Of a DNA stretch of 64,000 bases, positions 1-10,568 are shown piece by piece (position 1 is the stretch's first letter; every line of letters starts with the position of its first letter). The stretch comes from Notolepis coatsorum (taxonomy: Eukaryota > Chordata > Actinopteri > Aulopiformes > Paralepididae). Below the pieces are notes generated by a model. The model did not search any database and was not told the DNA's origin. It saw only the letters and a list, made by a program, of their open reading frames with translations. The stretch spans positions 56,610,836 to 56,674,835 of the forward strand of contig OZ020592.1 in the NCBI GenBank assembly GCA_963971535.1, given 5' to 3'. A program made the position numbers and the translations under genes.

Positions 1-25
1 GTTATTCTTGCCATCCCAAACTTAC

Positions 26-66
26 CACTCTCGTATTTACAGTTGGTGAGGTTGATCCACAGTCAT
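26..66 (-). other. candidate 41-nt internal exon of an unrecognised host gene
   Basis: On the minus strand a pyrimidine-rich tract runs into TCTTCCAG, then 41 nt, then GTAAGTTTGG, a strong donor. One of the three frames is open across it and reads DCGSTSPTVNTRV. The upstream candidate exon at 658-858 can join in phase in one of its two open frames. I do not recognise the product, and no start or stop codon of the gene can be placed. It may be a chance pairing of good splice signals. Confidence 0.3.
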
Positions 67-370
67 CTGGAAGAGAAGAAACAGAGAGATGGACAGACAC
101 ATGCTTTGCTGACAGGTCCTGTGGATCCCGCCTTGCTTTCCACTTCCTCTCCGAGGCTGTGAGGAGGAGTCAAGCGAGAAGAAGCAAAGAGCCTCCAGGA
201 CAACTATTGCATTCATAACCGTAACCTTGTTTCGTTGGCTATACAGAGAGCTCCATAAGAATTTGGTCAACGTGTATATTTGTGTGTATATGTATATTTA
301 CATCACATTAATGTACCCGATGAAAGGTAAATGGCCTGCATCCATATAGCGTTTTTATCCAAAGTGCCAT

Positions 371-470
371 TCACTCACTCGCACGCATGCACTCACGCAT
401 GCACGCACGCACACACGCACGCACGCACGCACACACGCACACACGCACACACGCACGCACGAACAAGTCA
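371..470. repeat. (CACG)n / (CACA)n microsatellite
   Basis: About 100 bases of tandem CACGCACG and CACACGCA units. The open frame across it is an artefact of the repeat. Confidence 0.9.
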
Positions 471-514
471 AGAACAAACAGAATCAGAATAAATCAAGAA
501 AACGGTTCACACGG

Positions 515-580
515 TTCAGTGTCTTGCACACCGCCGGGAGCAGCTGGGATCAAACCGGGAACCGTTTACGATTACCAAGC
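515..580 (-). repeat. degenerate fragment of the V-SINE-like tRNA SINE
   Basis: The phrases GTGTCTTGC and GGGATCAAACCGGGAACC match the better copy at 1085-1229. Only the middle of the SINE is left. The match is by eye and short. Confidence 0.4.
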
Positions 581-657
581 AAACATCTCACTACACGGAC
601 CTACACTAGTGCTAGTGCACTAGTGCTAGTACACTGGTGTTCCATAAAGTAGCCTAC

Positions 658-858
658 CTCTTTCTCTTTTTCTTCTTCCTCTTGCTGGTGGGCGGAGGTG
701 TAGAGATGGAAGCCTCAGGCTGGCTGTGGCTCCCCTCTTCCTCCACGTCTGGTTCACATCTATACACCCCGCCTGGTTGACATCTATACACCCCGTCTGG
801 TTGACATCTATACACCTCCTCGTCCACAGCCGCAGCGCTCTGAGTGGGCAGACCCATC
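658..858 (-). other. candidate 201-nt exon with in-frame 24-bp repeats and a basic tail
   Basis: On the minus strand CTTCTCCAG precedes the segment and GTAGGC follows it. One frame reads GLPTQSAAAVDEEV, then three 8-residue repeats (VYRCQPDG, VYRCQPGG, VYRCEPDV), then a PPPTSKRKKKKRKR tail. The 24-bp period keeps the frame, and the tail resembles a nuclear localisation signal. A second frame is also open and is the one that joins in phase to the 26-66 exon. The gene is not recognised; this could also be a non-coding minisatellite with fortuitous splice motifs. Confidence 0.33.
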
Positions 859-1084
859 CTGGAGAAGCACAGAGAAACACACACTTGTCATCTACCAGGG
901 CAAGGCGGATAATATTGTTCAGCTGATACAGTCAAACCAGTAGTATTATCAGACAATATTGACCTTTTACTGATATAGTGTTATTGGCTAAAGTGACAAT
1001 GCTGATTGAATTCCTAATAGGAAAATAAAGGCGTAACCCTTTGGCGTGTGAACAGTGTTTTTGCTCGAATACAACATGCAAGGT

Positions 1085-1229
1085 GCCAACCTGCTCATCA
1101 GGAGTAATTAGGGGTTAAGTGTCTTGCTCAAGGACACATCGACACGCTGCCCGGGAGGAGTGGGAATCGAACCGGGAACCTCCGGATTGCCAGACAGCTG
1201 CTCTACCTCCCGAGCCACTGTCGCCCCTC
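1085..1229 (-). repeat. tRNA-derived SINE, V-SINE-like
   Basis: Read on the minus strand it opens GGGGCGACAGTGGCTCGGGA and contains a B-box-like GGTTCGATTCCC, then the phrase TTGAGCAAGACACTTAACCC near its end. This is a common teleost SINE head. A second copy lies at 55545-55676 in the same orientation and starts at the same internal point (CTCATCAGGAG). The exact family name is an inference. Confidence 0.7.
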
Positions 1230-3013
1230 TATATACGTATCCAAATGAGCTTTATTCTAGTAGTGGTCTGTAGAGTGTATAGTTCGATTTTTTGTGATAG
1301 TAGAGTTCTAGCACTCTAGTTTTTGTATTTGGGAGAGAGTAGCTCATTCTCGCTAATATTTTTTTACTGTCTTAGGACCACCAGAGGAACAACATGTATG
1401 AATTCTGAAATTGGACATAGTTCCCCTTTAAAGAAAAGGTATATCGGCAGGTACTGTATAGTGGTTATCTAAAATTTAAGCTCCCAAATATTTAAATCAG
1501 TATCAGAGCCAAAAAGTCTAGCTAGCCCTATCGTCTGCTTAAATCGACAGTATGAGAAGATGAAGATGGTATCCATCCTGTTTAATATTTAATTTGCATT
1601 GGCCGGTGATGAGAAAGGCCTCTGGAAACTGCAGCAAACTAAATTGACATTTATCCGGGCGGTTGCCGCTCTTGTTTTCCAAAGCTCACTCGCATAGTAC
1701 TTTAATAGGACGCGTTCCCCCGCTGTGAAATTGAATGGAGCGGATTACAGTAGTAGTGATTAGATGTTGTAAGTGCACGCATGGAATCATGTTTCTGTTT
1801 CCATTTCTCTCTTCAGGCTAGCGCTCTGGCTGTCGGGTGTTCCATCGCACGTTGTCATTCAAGACCTATTGTAGCGGGACAGACGCTGGCGTCAACACAC
1901 AGACTTTAGTAGGGATTGAGAGTTTGGTGATTAAACAATCGGGAGCGACCTTATATTAGCTGTGTGTATCCATGGAAACAAACAGACACAACACTCTCCA
2001 TTAAATAGTTGTTTTTATTATTCAGGTGTTGCAAGGAGACTTTGGAGACCTGAGATAAAAAATAAATAAAAATGAATTCCCATTTGCAAGATTAAAAACA
2101 TGAGGGAATCTAAGTGGTCCAAATATACTTTTTTTGTTTAATCTTGCAAAAATATGCTTTTATGGATAATGTGTCTGGTTGTCAACATGACCATGGCCTA
2201 CTTTTTCCATTGGCTTCTCCTCCAGCTAATGCAAAGTAACAAACAATTGACAAACAGGCCACACAGATGAACACAAGGACACATTTTCACACAGTGAAAG
2301 ACAACAAGGAGAAGAAAGAAAAGTACTATAGTCTGTCTTAAGTCCTCTTTAAGTGTCCGTTTACACTTTGACCCTATTGTGGTGTGACCGACAGCACGTT
2401 ACACCTCTCCAACTCATGGATTCTGTTCCTCCATACTGTACCTGTGGTAGGGTGAAAGGTGAGGCTGGGTGATGGGGCGGGGGGTGGGGGGGGACATCCC
2501 AGGTAGGCTGTGCGGGAGGCTTGGGTGCCAGGTAACAGTATTCTGATCCAGTGATCTGGATAATCCTGCCCCTGAACTCTTGGCTTTGCACTCGGCCATG
2601 ACGGCCCAGTGACCTCCCTGAGGATATGGTTACAGCTCATAGGGTTTCTCTAGAGGACCGTCCTCCTTGCGAAACAACAACAGCGGAGCAAGGAAGAACG
2701 CATCTGTACATTGTTATTGTTTGTAGGGAAATAGTGGAATTCAAGAATAATGAATATGTCAAATGTATGACATTGCATGCCTACCTTGCATACATGATAC
2801 AAAAAAGACAAAGTTTGCAATTGTATGTGCACATCATTCAAATAACACCCATTATCTACTTGCATTAAAACAATAATAGCCTTGTTCATTGCCAGCTCAG
2901 GGACACAGGCCTATAGCGACACAATGTGTCAGATCTTAAACACCTTTCTCCGTGAAAGTGACTGGTTGCTATTTCCATGTGAGAAAAGAGGATTACTTAC
3001 CCGTGTACCTTAC
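1230..3013. other. gap: no gene recognised
   Basis: AT-rich, mostly unique-looking sequence with only short shadow frames. A G-rich tract lies near 2475-2490. No RNA gene, TIR element or convincing exon seen. Confidence 0.5.
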
Positions 3014-3129
3014 ATGTAGGACTGCTGGAGGTTGCTACGGTAGGCGCGACTGCTGGATGATGCCCCCCACTCTTCCGCCTTGCTGCAGGACCCCTCGGTT
3101 TCAAGAGCCCGTCAAGTCGCCATCTCCCT
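3014..3129 (-). other. weak exon candidate
   Basis: Minus strand: TTCTGCAG acceptor, 116 nt open in one frame (GRWRLDGLLKPRGPAARRK and onward), then CAT|GTAAGG donor. It might belong to the same unknown minus-strand gene as 658-858. The protein is not recognised. The rest up to 3484 shows nothing else. Confidence 0.2.
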
Positions 3130-3484
3130 CTGCAGAAGGCAGACCAATGAGCAGGATCTCAGCCTCCTCTTTCTGTACAGTATGTCCCCCTAATCCTTGA
3201 CAAAAGGAGAAATTAGGCATCATCAGCACTCCGGTGGCCCTTTCAGATTGATTTACATCCTCTAATAGGAGGCCCAGCGGTGGTGGATCAGGTGGCCAAT
3301 TAGAAACTCTGGGGACAAACACCTGATCCGAGCTGACATGAAGGAGGGAAAATGAGCAGAATAACTGAGCAGGGAGTGAGTGAAGAGGGATAATCCCTGA
3401 TATTTGTTCACTGAAATGGGAGAAGTGCTTTTCACCACCTGTTAAAATCTCTGCGAAAAGCACTGCAGCTTCCAGCTTCCCCCA

Positions 3485-3925
3485 ATGACACCTCAGCAGA
3501 CAAACACACGTGAGGCAGAGACGAGAGGAAGGGAACCGAGGGTCGCAACCATGACGACCAACTCAACGTGGGACTCAAACATCTCGACGCCCGATAGCCG
3601 GCTGGCTAGCATAGCCAGGTTAAACAACCATGAACAAAGGACCGGTGGCATGCTAGCTAACGTTGCTAGCAGTCGTCCCAGGACAAAGGATACCCCCCAT
3701 CCCCCCTTCCCTCTCACGGACCAAACATCAACAAAGCCCCCCCTCCCCCCACCGCAGGACCGGACAGAGGAACAAAAATACTTCCAGCCTGACGACATCA
3801 ATCAGATAACCAACACAAATGGACTTCATATATTTCACTTAAATACAAACAGCCTGAGACCTAAACTGGTTGAAATCAGACAATTGTTTTTGAACGGTAA
3901 GGCTAACATATTGTGTTTGATTGAT
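3485..3925 (+). mobile_element. LINE-A copy 1, segment 1: leader and start of endonuclease
   Basis: Open frame 3485-3928 ends in an APE-type endonuclease N-terminus with the typical pattern: HIFHLNTNSL, then a conserved K and EI, then ANILCLID just before the ET catalytic motif. The front part is Pro/Thr/Arg-rich and low in complexity. The frame stops where an antisense copy of the same LINE family begins. LINE-A is an APE/RT non-LTR retrotransposon without RNase H, ending in short (TCAA)-type tail repeats. That fits the CR1/L2/Rex group of clades, but the exact clade is uncertain. The 5' boundary and any TSD of the whole copy could not be placed. Confidence 0.75.
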
Positions 3926-5402
3926 TGATTGAATTGATTGAAAAGTTTATTAACAGATTGCAGAATGGGTACAGTACAGTACATCTCAATACATACAATT
4001 GTTAAGGGGATGCAGACCAGAGAAAGACTTTCGTCTTGTTTCCACCAGGGTCCCCCATTTTCAATTCATCATAACATATATGACATACATGACATACAGA
4101 TAGACAGTACTGCTACATCTATACATTTATGACATATCAGATTTGCAAATACAGTACTGTTTGTGATACAAAAGTGTCCAGAAAAGGAGTGTATATACAT
4201 TTGGCGTAGAAACTGTACATTGGAGGAGGTTGGTGGGGTGGGGTTGGGTGGGTTGGGTGAGGGCTGTACATTGGAGGTGGGGGGGGGGGGGGGGGGGGTT
4301 GGGTAGGGGACACACACACATTTTACACTGTACATTGGAATGTTGACAAAGCCTTACTTGGTCATTTGCTGTACAACTAGGTTAGGACATTTGTAGGGGC
4401 CAGTTTCGAATTGCAGTCTCACGTAGGTGTTTTTTGAGAGTGTTTTTGAAGGTGGGTAGTGATTCACATTCCTTTACAGCTTTAGGCAGGGCGTTCCACA
4501 TTGATGTGGCATAATTGCGAAACGTGTTTAGTCCCTTATTTGAGCCGAATCTGGGTTTTACATGATTTGTGGAGCTCCCTCTGGTGTTGTGATCGTGGTA
4601 TTCACTGACCTTTGGGAAGTATTTTGACATGTACATGGGTACCTTGGTCGCGTAGTGTATCTTGTAGACCAGGCCCATTGCAAGTTGCTGTACTCTGTCG
4701 TCTACTCTAAGCCATCCTAGGTTGTCAAAGTGGGCAGGGGTGAGGTGGGTTCTAGGAGTCAGGTCAAGTAGTAGTCTGACTAGCTTGTTTTGAGATGTTT
4801 GTAATTTGTTTTTTAGTGCCTTTGAGGTGCTTTGGTACCATGAGGTGCAAGCATAGTCGTAGTACCCTTGAATGAGTGCTCCTGCTAGAGTCTTCAGGGT
4901 ATTCTTGTTTACCAGAGAGGAGATCCGGTACAAGAATCGCGTTCGTTGGTTGACTTTTTTTATTACATTGGATGCCATTTTGTCACAGGAAAGATTAGCC
5001 TCTAGGATGGAACCCAGGTAGGTAATTTCATCTTTCCTTGTGACAGTATTGTCACCCACTGTAACCGAGAAGCCGTCAGTCTTGCTGAGTTTGTTATTTG
5101 AACCGAAGAGAATGGACTCTGTTTTGCCCATGTGTAATGATAGTTTGTTGTCGGCGAGCCATATGCAGATTTTGCCTAGTTCCGAGCTGAGGGCTTTTTC
5201 AACCTGTAACTTGTTCTTGTCAGAGACCAGCAGGGCTGAGTCGTCCGCAAACAGGAACAAGTTGCAGTCACAAGCTGACGACATGTCATTTGCATAAATT
5301 AGGAATAGTAGCGGTCCTAGTATGCTTCCTTGTGGAACACCACAGCTCACTGTGAGGGGGGGGGATAGGGTACCGTTTACTTCCACCATCTGTTTCACAG
5401 AA
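3926..5402 (-). mobile_element. LINE-A copy 2: 5'-truncated, antisense, inserted into copy 1
   Basis: Minus-strand frame 4382-5416 carries the second half of the reverse transcriptase: GVPQGSILGPLLFLIYANDM, catalytic FADDS, GKTESILFG, and the C-terminal LPTFKNTLKKHL. Then comes a 3' UTR with a homopolymeric tract (G-rich on plus, 4280-4300) and a TTGATTGA tail at the left edge. It is shorter than a full element (5'-truncated), but its 345-codon frame is intact, unlike copy 1, so it looks younger. The endonuclease of copy 1 stops at its left edge and resumes at its right edge, which shows it is an insertion. Confidence 0.85.
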
Positions 5403-5543
5403 ACAAAACTACTCATCTGTACAGGATCCAGAGATTAAAATCGAAAACGATTCAATAGTCAGGAGGGATAGAAATCAGTATGGAGGTGGCGTCTGTGTGT
5501 ATATTCACAAAGATACCAAATTCATCAACCGTACTGACCTTAA
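5403..5543 (+). mobile_element. LINE-A copy 1, segment 2: endonuclease continues
   Basis: Begins with GAAACAAAA, the ETK of the endonuclease motif. After a small frameshift it reads SSVQDPEIKIEND, RRDRNQYGGGVCVYI and FINRTDL. It is cut at TTAA (5540-5543) by the next insert. Confidence 0.8.
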
Positions 5544-6985
5544 CACTTTGATTACCACTGGTGAACATGGTAAAACGTGGTTAAATGCCAGCACCCACTT
5601 CAATGATAGCGTTGTGAACGCATAATCTGTTTTAAATTATGGCTATGTGTCTAATCTGTCCGTCGTTTATCAATGACTTGTTTGCAGTCAACATTGTCGA
5701 AACAGATAGTTTTTTTTTTTTTTAAATCGGTTCATTTCCGTTTTATAGCATTTTGAAAAGCACTCGTTTTTCAGGAAAATATATAGATTCCGTGATAAAC
5801 GGCATTTACTGGAATATTCTGGCATACACAAAAACGTTGTAATTTTTCTGCCTATTTATGAATCGTTTTCAAATAAACGCTAGATTATCGATAGTATATG
5901 TGTACTTATGCACGCTATAGAAGCGGGCTGAAATATCGATTCTCTCATTTCCTGATCAGCGCGCACACAGACACACACACACATAGGGACACGTTGATAT
6001 ATCTGTGAAAAAAAGCTCTGATTACCCCAAGACTGGTAAAATAGATTCCTTACCTCAGATCAGATGTTATCCAAAAAGATTATTCCAATTCCTGATCGCC
6101 ATTCCAAATATCGATCGCGTTTATTGATTCAGCGTTGGGTACTGTAAATACGAACAATGAACACTACACAACAACCATCAAACGCACATAGCACACACAT
6201 CCTCACTTTAAACAAACACACTGTAGCACCCACTCCCCACACTTTATAGCACACACTCACTTTAAACAAACACACTGTAGCACCCACTCCCCACACTTTA
6301 TATTTATTGATGAAGGATTGCACTACAACTCGTACACCTTACTGTAAATTGTACCTAAATTGTACCTCATCCCATTTCTGCTTTGCACTATATAGTATTG
6401 TACATTAGTACACTGCATAGTATTGTATATTATATGGTAACTCAGTTACGTCTATTATGCATCGAACATTGTACATATGTCTATACTGAACACTGTGACC
6501 TCATTTTCTACTTCTAATTTACATGTTATACTATGTTATTTGATACTATCTTGTCTAGCACAGTCTCTGGAGCGTAACAGTAAGAAGCATTTTGTATGAA
6601 AGTATTCTGTACTTCTGTATGACAACTAAAGAAAGTTGAAACTTGAACTTGAAACATATTTCATGCGTTTTCCGGGCCGGCGATCAACTTGGGTCTCTTC
6701 AGTTGGCTTGACGGAAAAGTTAAATGAGGAAACTGGCCCCCCCCCTTCATCAGTCTAAAGTTTAAACTAATGGGGTGCAGTTACACAGGGAGAGACGATA
6801 GGGGGCGGTATCTTCCCAATTGAGCTCAGAGAGACTCTGCAACACTAGCGTGAGGCTCGATTGATGAAATATGAATTCAAATCAGCAATAAATAAAAAAA
6901 ACGACATAAAAACGCTATATAGCATTGGTGGCATTCAAAGGTCGGCATGAACTAACGACAAAACGCGTCGCTGGCACTCAAAGTG
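5544..6985. mobile_element. piggyBac-like non-autonomous element
   Basis: Left end CACTTTGATTACCA, right end TGGCACTCAAAGTG, flanked by TTAA on the left and TTAT on the right. The termini match those of the insert at 52371-53307 (CACTTTGAGTGCC, TTAA on both sides). If the insert and one 4-bp duplicate are left out, the LINE endonuclease frame runs on as TDLIHDEIE. No transposase frame is left. Inside are a tandem duplication (6190-6303), AT-rich sequence, and a LINE-like tail near 6600-6660. Confidence 0.8.
6190..6303. repeat. tandem duplication, unit about 56 bp
   Basis: Two adjacent copies of a unit that contains CACTTTAAACAAACACACTG and AGCACCCACTCCCCACAC, almost identical to each other. 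Confidence 0.85.
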
Positions 6986-6989
6986 TTAT

Positions 6990-7444
6990 CCATGACGAAA
7001 TTGAAACGGTTTGGATTGAAATCTTATTTGAAAGGGCGAAATCAGTACTAGTAGGCACAATCTATAGACCACCAGAACAGAGTGGCTTCTATGACACACT
7101 TGATGGGTGTTTAGCTGGGGTGGAGGGTGTAGAAAAGATTCTTATTGGGGACTGGAACACGGATATGCTACGTAAAGCAGCACCCGTCTTCAAGGCCTTC
7201 AGTAGGTTTTGTGATCTGCACGGCCTCAGCCAGCTAATCACCCAACCCACAAGGGTATGTGATTCAACACAAACCACCATTGACCTCATTCTGACCTCTG
7301 ACAAGTCCATGATCTCCAACAAAGAGGTGATAGCATGCGGGTTAAGTGATCATTATATGATTTTCTGTACCCGCAAAAAGCTAAAACAAAAGGCCCGGCT
7401 GTCACAAAACATTTCCTCCCTCCCTCTTGCCGAGAGCAGTCACA
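6990..7444 (+). mobile_element. LINE-A copy 1, segment 3: rest of the endonuclease
   Basis: Frame 6925-7464 is endonuclease from about 6990 on: GTIYRPP, GDWNTD, TRVCDSTQTTIDLILTS and the catalytic SDHYMIF. These are the central and C-terminal APE motifs (GDFN-like, SDH). It ends at the next insertion, for which CAGTCACAT (7436-7444) is the likely target-site copy. Confidence 0.85.
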
Positions 7445-7560
7445 TATTTCTTTCCTCTCCCTAGACCTCCAAGGTCATTCCTCTCGCCGGCCCTAACTGC
7501 CTCCCTGACGGCGTGGATTCTACTTTCTTCAACAGACTTGGCTCCCTACTCAACTACAAT

Positions 7561-8287
7561 CAGGGAGCAAAATTAAAGCCCGCCAAGCGCCATTTGCGGG
7601 CAGATTTTACCTTTGGCGGGTGGGACTGAGAGGTCTGTCCGCCATGTGGCGGCCAACGAAATAGTCATGTGAAAACCGATCGAATAACATGATCCAATTC
7701 TTAGCGGAGTTCTCACTCGCTGTCTCAAGCACACAGACATGCAAGGCGCTGCTCCTCCCTCCTCCAGCCCCTCCCAACCCTATGTAAACAGAGAGGCTAG
7801 AGTCGGGCCGGGCAGTCTGCTGACTGCTCTAACGTTAGCTACCATTACAAAATGACCCAGTCAACTATTCACTTTTAGTTTAATACTGAGGCATTGTCCG
7901 TTATCTAGCCGGCTAGCTACTAACAAATGCTCCAGCAAGTCTAGTAGTGCATAATACCTCCGTTGGATAGGTAGCTACCTAGTACACGTTAGCTCCAGTA
8001 GGGTCCAGCTGCAGCGCCGGAGAATCCTTGCTGGAGCTGGAGGCTACTCGAGTATACACACAGACAGTGGAGCTGTTTGCAGACAGCGAGGTGGCGATGT
8101 CTCGCAGATAACACAATCACAAGTATGATTATATAATATATATATTTTATTAAAAAAAAATTATATAAAATAATAATTTTTTTTTATAAAAAAAAAAAGT
8201 TGGCAGGTAAGAAATATGCTTGGCGGGTAGATTCTTCCCATCTACCCGCCACTGGCCGGTGAGTCAAAAAGTTAATTTAGCTCCCTG
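7561..8287. mobile_element. hAT-type non-autonomous element (727 bp)
   Basis: Termini CAGGGAGCAAAATTAA and TTAATTTAGCTCCCTG are near-perfect inverted repeats. The 8-bp TSD ACTACAAT is perfect (7553-7560, 8288-8295). 8-bp TSDs and CAG...CTG ends are hallmarks of hAT. No transposase; the interior has an A/T-rich block (8125-8195). Confidence 0.92.
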
Positions 8288-8293
8288 ACTACA

Positions 8294-8755
8294 ATGGATC
8301 AACTAGTAAGCTGGTCATTTGCAGCAATTGATCGAATTTTCTCTTCAAGGAAGCAGAACGCAGCTGATCCGCTGTGTCCAATCGGGACATATCAAGCGGG
8401 CTTTGCGATTGACAGTTGGAATAAATGGCGATCAATATGCCTGTTTTCTCTTGAAATTGAGGATGTTGAAGATGTGTACATCATCACAATCCTGCTGATC
8501 GGCTTGGGAGCGATCGCAATCTGGATCTGGATTTGTACAAGAATAATCGGGAAAAGAGATGAACAAAAGGATGATAACCGTGTGGACCGCTGCCCGACAG
8601 CTGTGGCCAGACTGGAAGTCTCCCACATGGAACTTGTTAAAACCCACATGGAACTTGTTAAAAGACTCGCTGTCCATTCATCTGACGAACAATTGAGAGG
8701 TCAAGTCCTGCTGGGGGTCGCGCAGGACATTAAGAGCGCGACGGATCGAATTTGA
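8294..8755 (+). CDS. 153-codon ORF with one membrane segment, carried by a retroposon
   Basis: The frame opens MDQLVSWSFAAIDRIFSS, has two Cys in the next part, then an acidic stretch (EIEDVEDVY). A single hydrophobic segment follows at about residues 56-78 (IITILLIGLGAIAIWIWI), then a basic KRDEQKDD stretch and a polar, helix-prone tail with an exact repeat of HMELVK. The layout suggests a single-pass membrane protein with a cytosolic tail. I recall no named domain. The ATG overlaps the hAT TSD (ACTACAATGG), so without the hAT the same ATG would be preceded by the retroposon's own leader. The frame is intact while the surrounding LINE is broken. It could be a protein of a non-autonomous retroposon or a captured host exon. 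Function unknown. Confidence 0.5.
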   Translation: MDQLVSWSFAAIDRIFSSRKQNAADPLCPIGTYQAGFAIDSWNKWRSICLFSLEIEDVEDVYIITILLIGLGAIAIWIWICTRIIGKRDEQKDDNRVDRCPTAVARLEVSHMELVKTHMELVKRLAVHSSDEQLRGQVLLGVAQDIKSATDRI

Positions 8756-9040
8756 GTAAAAAACTGTGCTTTTAGGAATCATTGTCTACTACTGCACTGT
8801 TTAACTACTCAGTTGTTGATGCAGCCTGACTATCGCATATGGCGTCTCAGGCATTCTGTAGATGACATGTGTCAACAAATGTACATGTCTGTTTGAATTT
8901 ATGCTGTGCCGTTGTTACTGTAAAAATGTAATGATTGTGATGTTGTTATTATTATTAATGAGACGATGAGCTGTATGTGTGTGTCGCTGGAATTTCCCCA
9001 AGGGGATTAATAAAGGAATATCTTATCTTATCTTATCTTA

Positions 9041-9293
9041 ACAGTCACATCTAGGGACCTCAAAACCTACTCTAGAGAGGCCTTTAACCAAGAACTGGAG
9101 AGCATGGACTGGTCAGATGAGCTCAGTGGTACACAGGTTGAAGAAACATGGCTTGGATTCAAAACCAAATTCACAACAATACTTAACAACATGGCACCCC
9201 TAAGAACCACCAGGGTTAAAAATCGCGCTGAGCCATGGATGCACACTGAAATACTGACCGCTATGAAAACCAGAGACAAAAAATGCTCTCAAC
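9041..9293 (+). mobile_element. LINE-A copy 1, segment 4: linker between endonuclease and RT
   Basis: Reads TVTSRDLKTYSREAF, then ESMDWSDELSGTQVEETW, KFTTILNNMAPLRTTRVKNR and EPWMHTEI. These are conserved linker motifs of CR1/L2/Jockey-like ORF2. It is cut at CTCTCAAC (9286-9293) by a hAT. Confidence 0.8.
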
Positions 9294-10560
9294 CAGGGTT
9301 CAAAATTAACGGGGGCTTGGGGCATAATGCCCTTGAAAATGGACAAAATGCCCTCGAAAATCAGTTAAGGGGGGCACTTAATGCCCCCGACAGTTTACTA
9401 ATTATATATATATATTTATCCGGTAATGGAGCGTCTGTGTATCGTACGGTTCAGATGACGCGCAAATAAAAAAATTCATTTGGCGGAGCCGGTATTCTGC
9501 ACTGGCTGCAGGCAGCAGCAGCAGCACTGCAGCCAGGTGCTAGTCAGTTTGTGTAAAAATGGCACGCACAATATAAATCAATCTTCATTACGACTTTAAA
9601 AACATAGCCATTAACATTACATAGGCCTACACACATCTTGCCATAGCGTTAGCAGTTTGTAAACACAATGCACGTTTTAACTATGGTAGCCCGACGCAGC
9701 CCGCAAGCTAATACTGTACAGTCAATGAAATGTCACCGTAGCTACTAGCTACTGTAGCAGAGGAGGAAATGGGAGTCTGAGAGGCGGGGTGTTTAAAGAC
9801 AATGATAGGCGTTTATTCAACATCCAAGAAGGCTAACATACAACTGTGTTTTACTAACTCCAACCGGGACTATTGCTGCTTTCGCGCTGCTTGTTGATGT
9901 TATGAACTCCTCCTAACGTGACCGGAGCTGAAGGTGCCACACGCTAAAATGTCCATGGGGACCCGGCGCCAACCCATAGATAGTTCCAACTCACCGAATT
10001 ACGTAATCCACCACAGTTGCACTCAATATTTAAATAATGTTAGTCTAAATAAATGTAGACAGAAACATAATAATTTCAAGCAGAAAACGAATCTTTCCAT
10101 TAAGAACTGACAATCAGGGAATTTAAACATGGTTGACATTGTTTTTGTGTGTTTATATTAATTAAAGAAAGGAAAGTCTAGTGCTGGCTGAGCATATTGT
10201 TTGTTTGCACTAAGTTAATACTTTGACAAATGTAGCCTATATTTTTCAGTCAGTTCGTTCTTTGTGTGCCAAACATTATTTAAGGCTGTAAACACTGTAA
10301 ACATTTTATTTTATTTTTAATAAATGAGAAGCATGTTTAGATTTGAGTGTTACATTTTTTTTTAATAAATATTAACGTATATCGAACTGAAAACCGTGAC
10401 CCCAAAATCGTGATACGAACCAAACCATCCATTTTGTGAACCGTCCCACCCCTACCGTTTATCATAAAAATTCAGTGCCCCCGAAATACAAAAAAAGCCC
10501 CCGAAAATCAATTAAGGGGGGCAAAAAAAGCCCTTGAAAAAAAGTTAATTTCTAACCCTG
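9294..10560. mobile_element. hAT-type non-autonomous element (1267 bp)
   Basis: TIRs CAGGGTTCAAAATTAAC and GTTAATTTCTAACCCTG. Target copies CTCTCAAC and CTCTGAAC (7 of 8). Subterminal repeats of 'GCCCTTGAAAA' and 'GCCCCCGAAAA' type occur near both ends, as expected for hAT transposase binding sites. The TIR is similar to that of the hAT at 7561. No transposase frame. Confidence 0.9.
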
Positions 10561-10568
10561 CTCTGAAC

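Larger units (their letters stand above)
7445..9040 (+). mobile_element. retroposed unit with a short tandem tail
   Basis: The insert ends in AATTTCCCCAAGGGGATTAA, TAAAGG and (TATCT)n, a tail style seen on many fish non-LTR retroelements. CAGTCACAT lies at both sides (7436-7444 and 9042-9050) as a probable TSD. The LINE-A frame changes phase by one base across it, so the exact edge is tentative. It encodes the ORF at 8294-8755 and is itself split by a hAT at 7561-8287. Confidence 0.6.

Noticed and set aside
387-623. 78-codon frame rich in His/Thr/Arg
   Set aside because: Translation of the CACG microsatellite and a SINE fragment.
3101-3463. 120-codon minus-strand frame
   Set aside because: No domain and no homology that I can recall; the end GLPSAEGDGDLTGS looks protein-like, but no consistent exon in that frame could be built.
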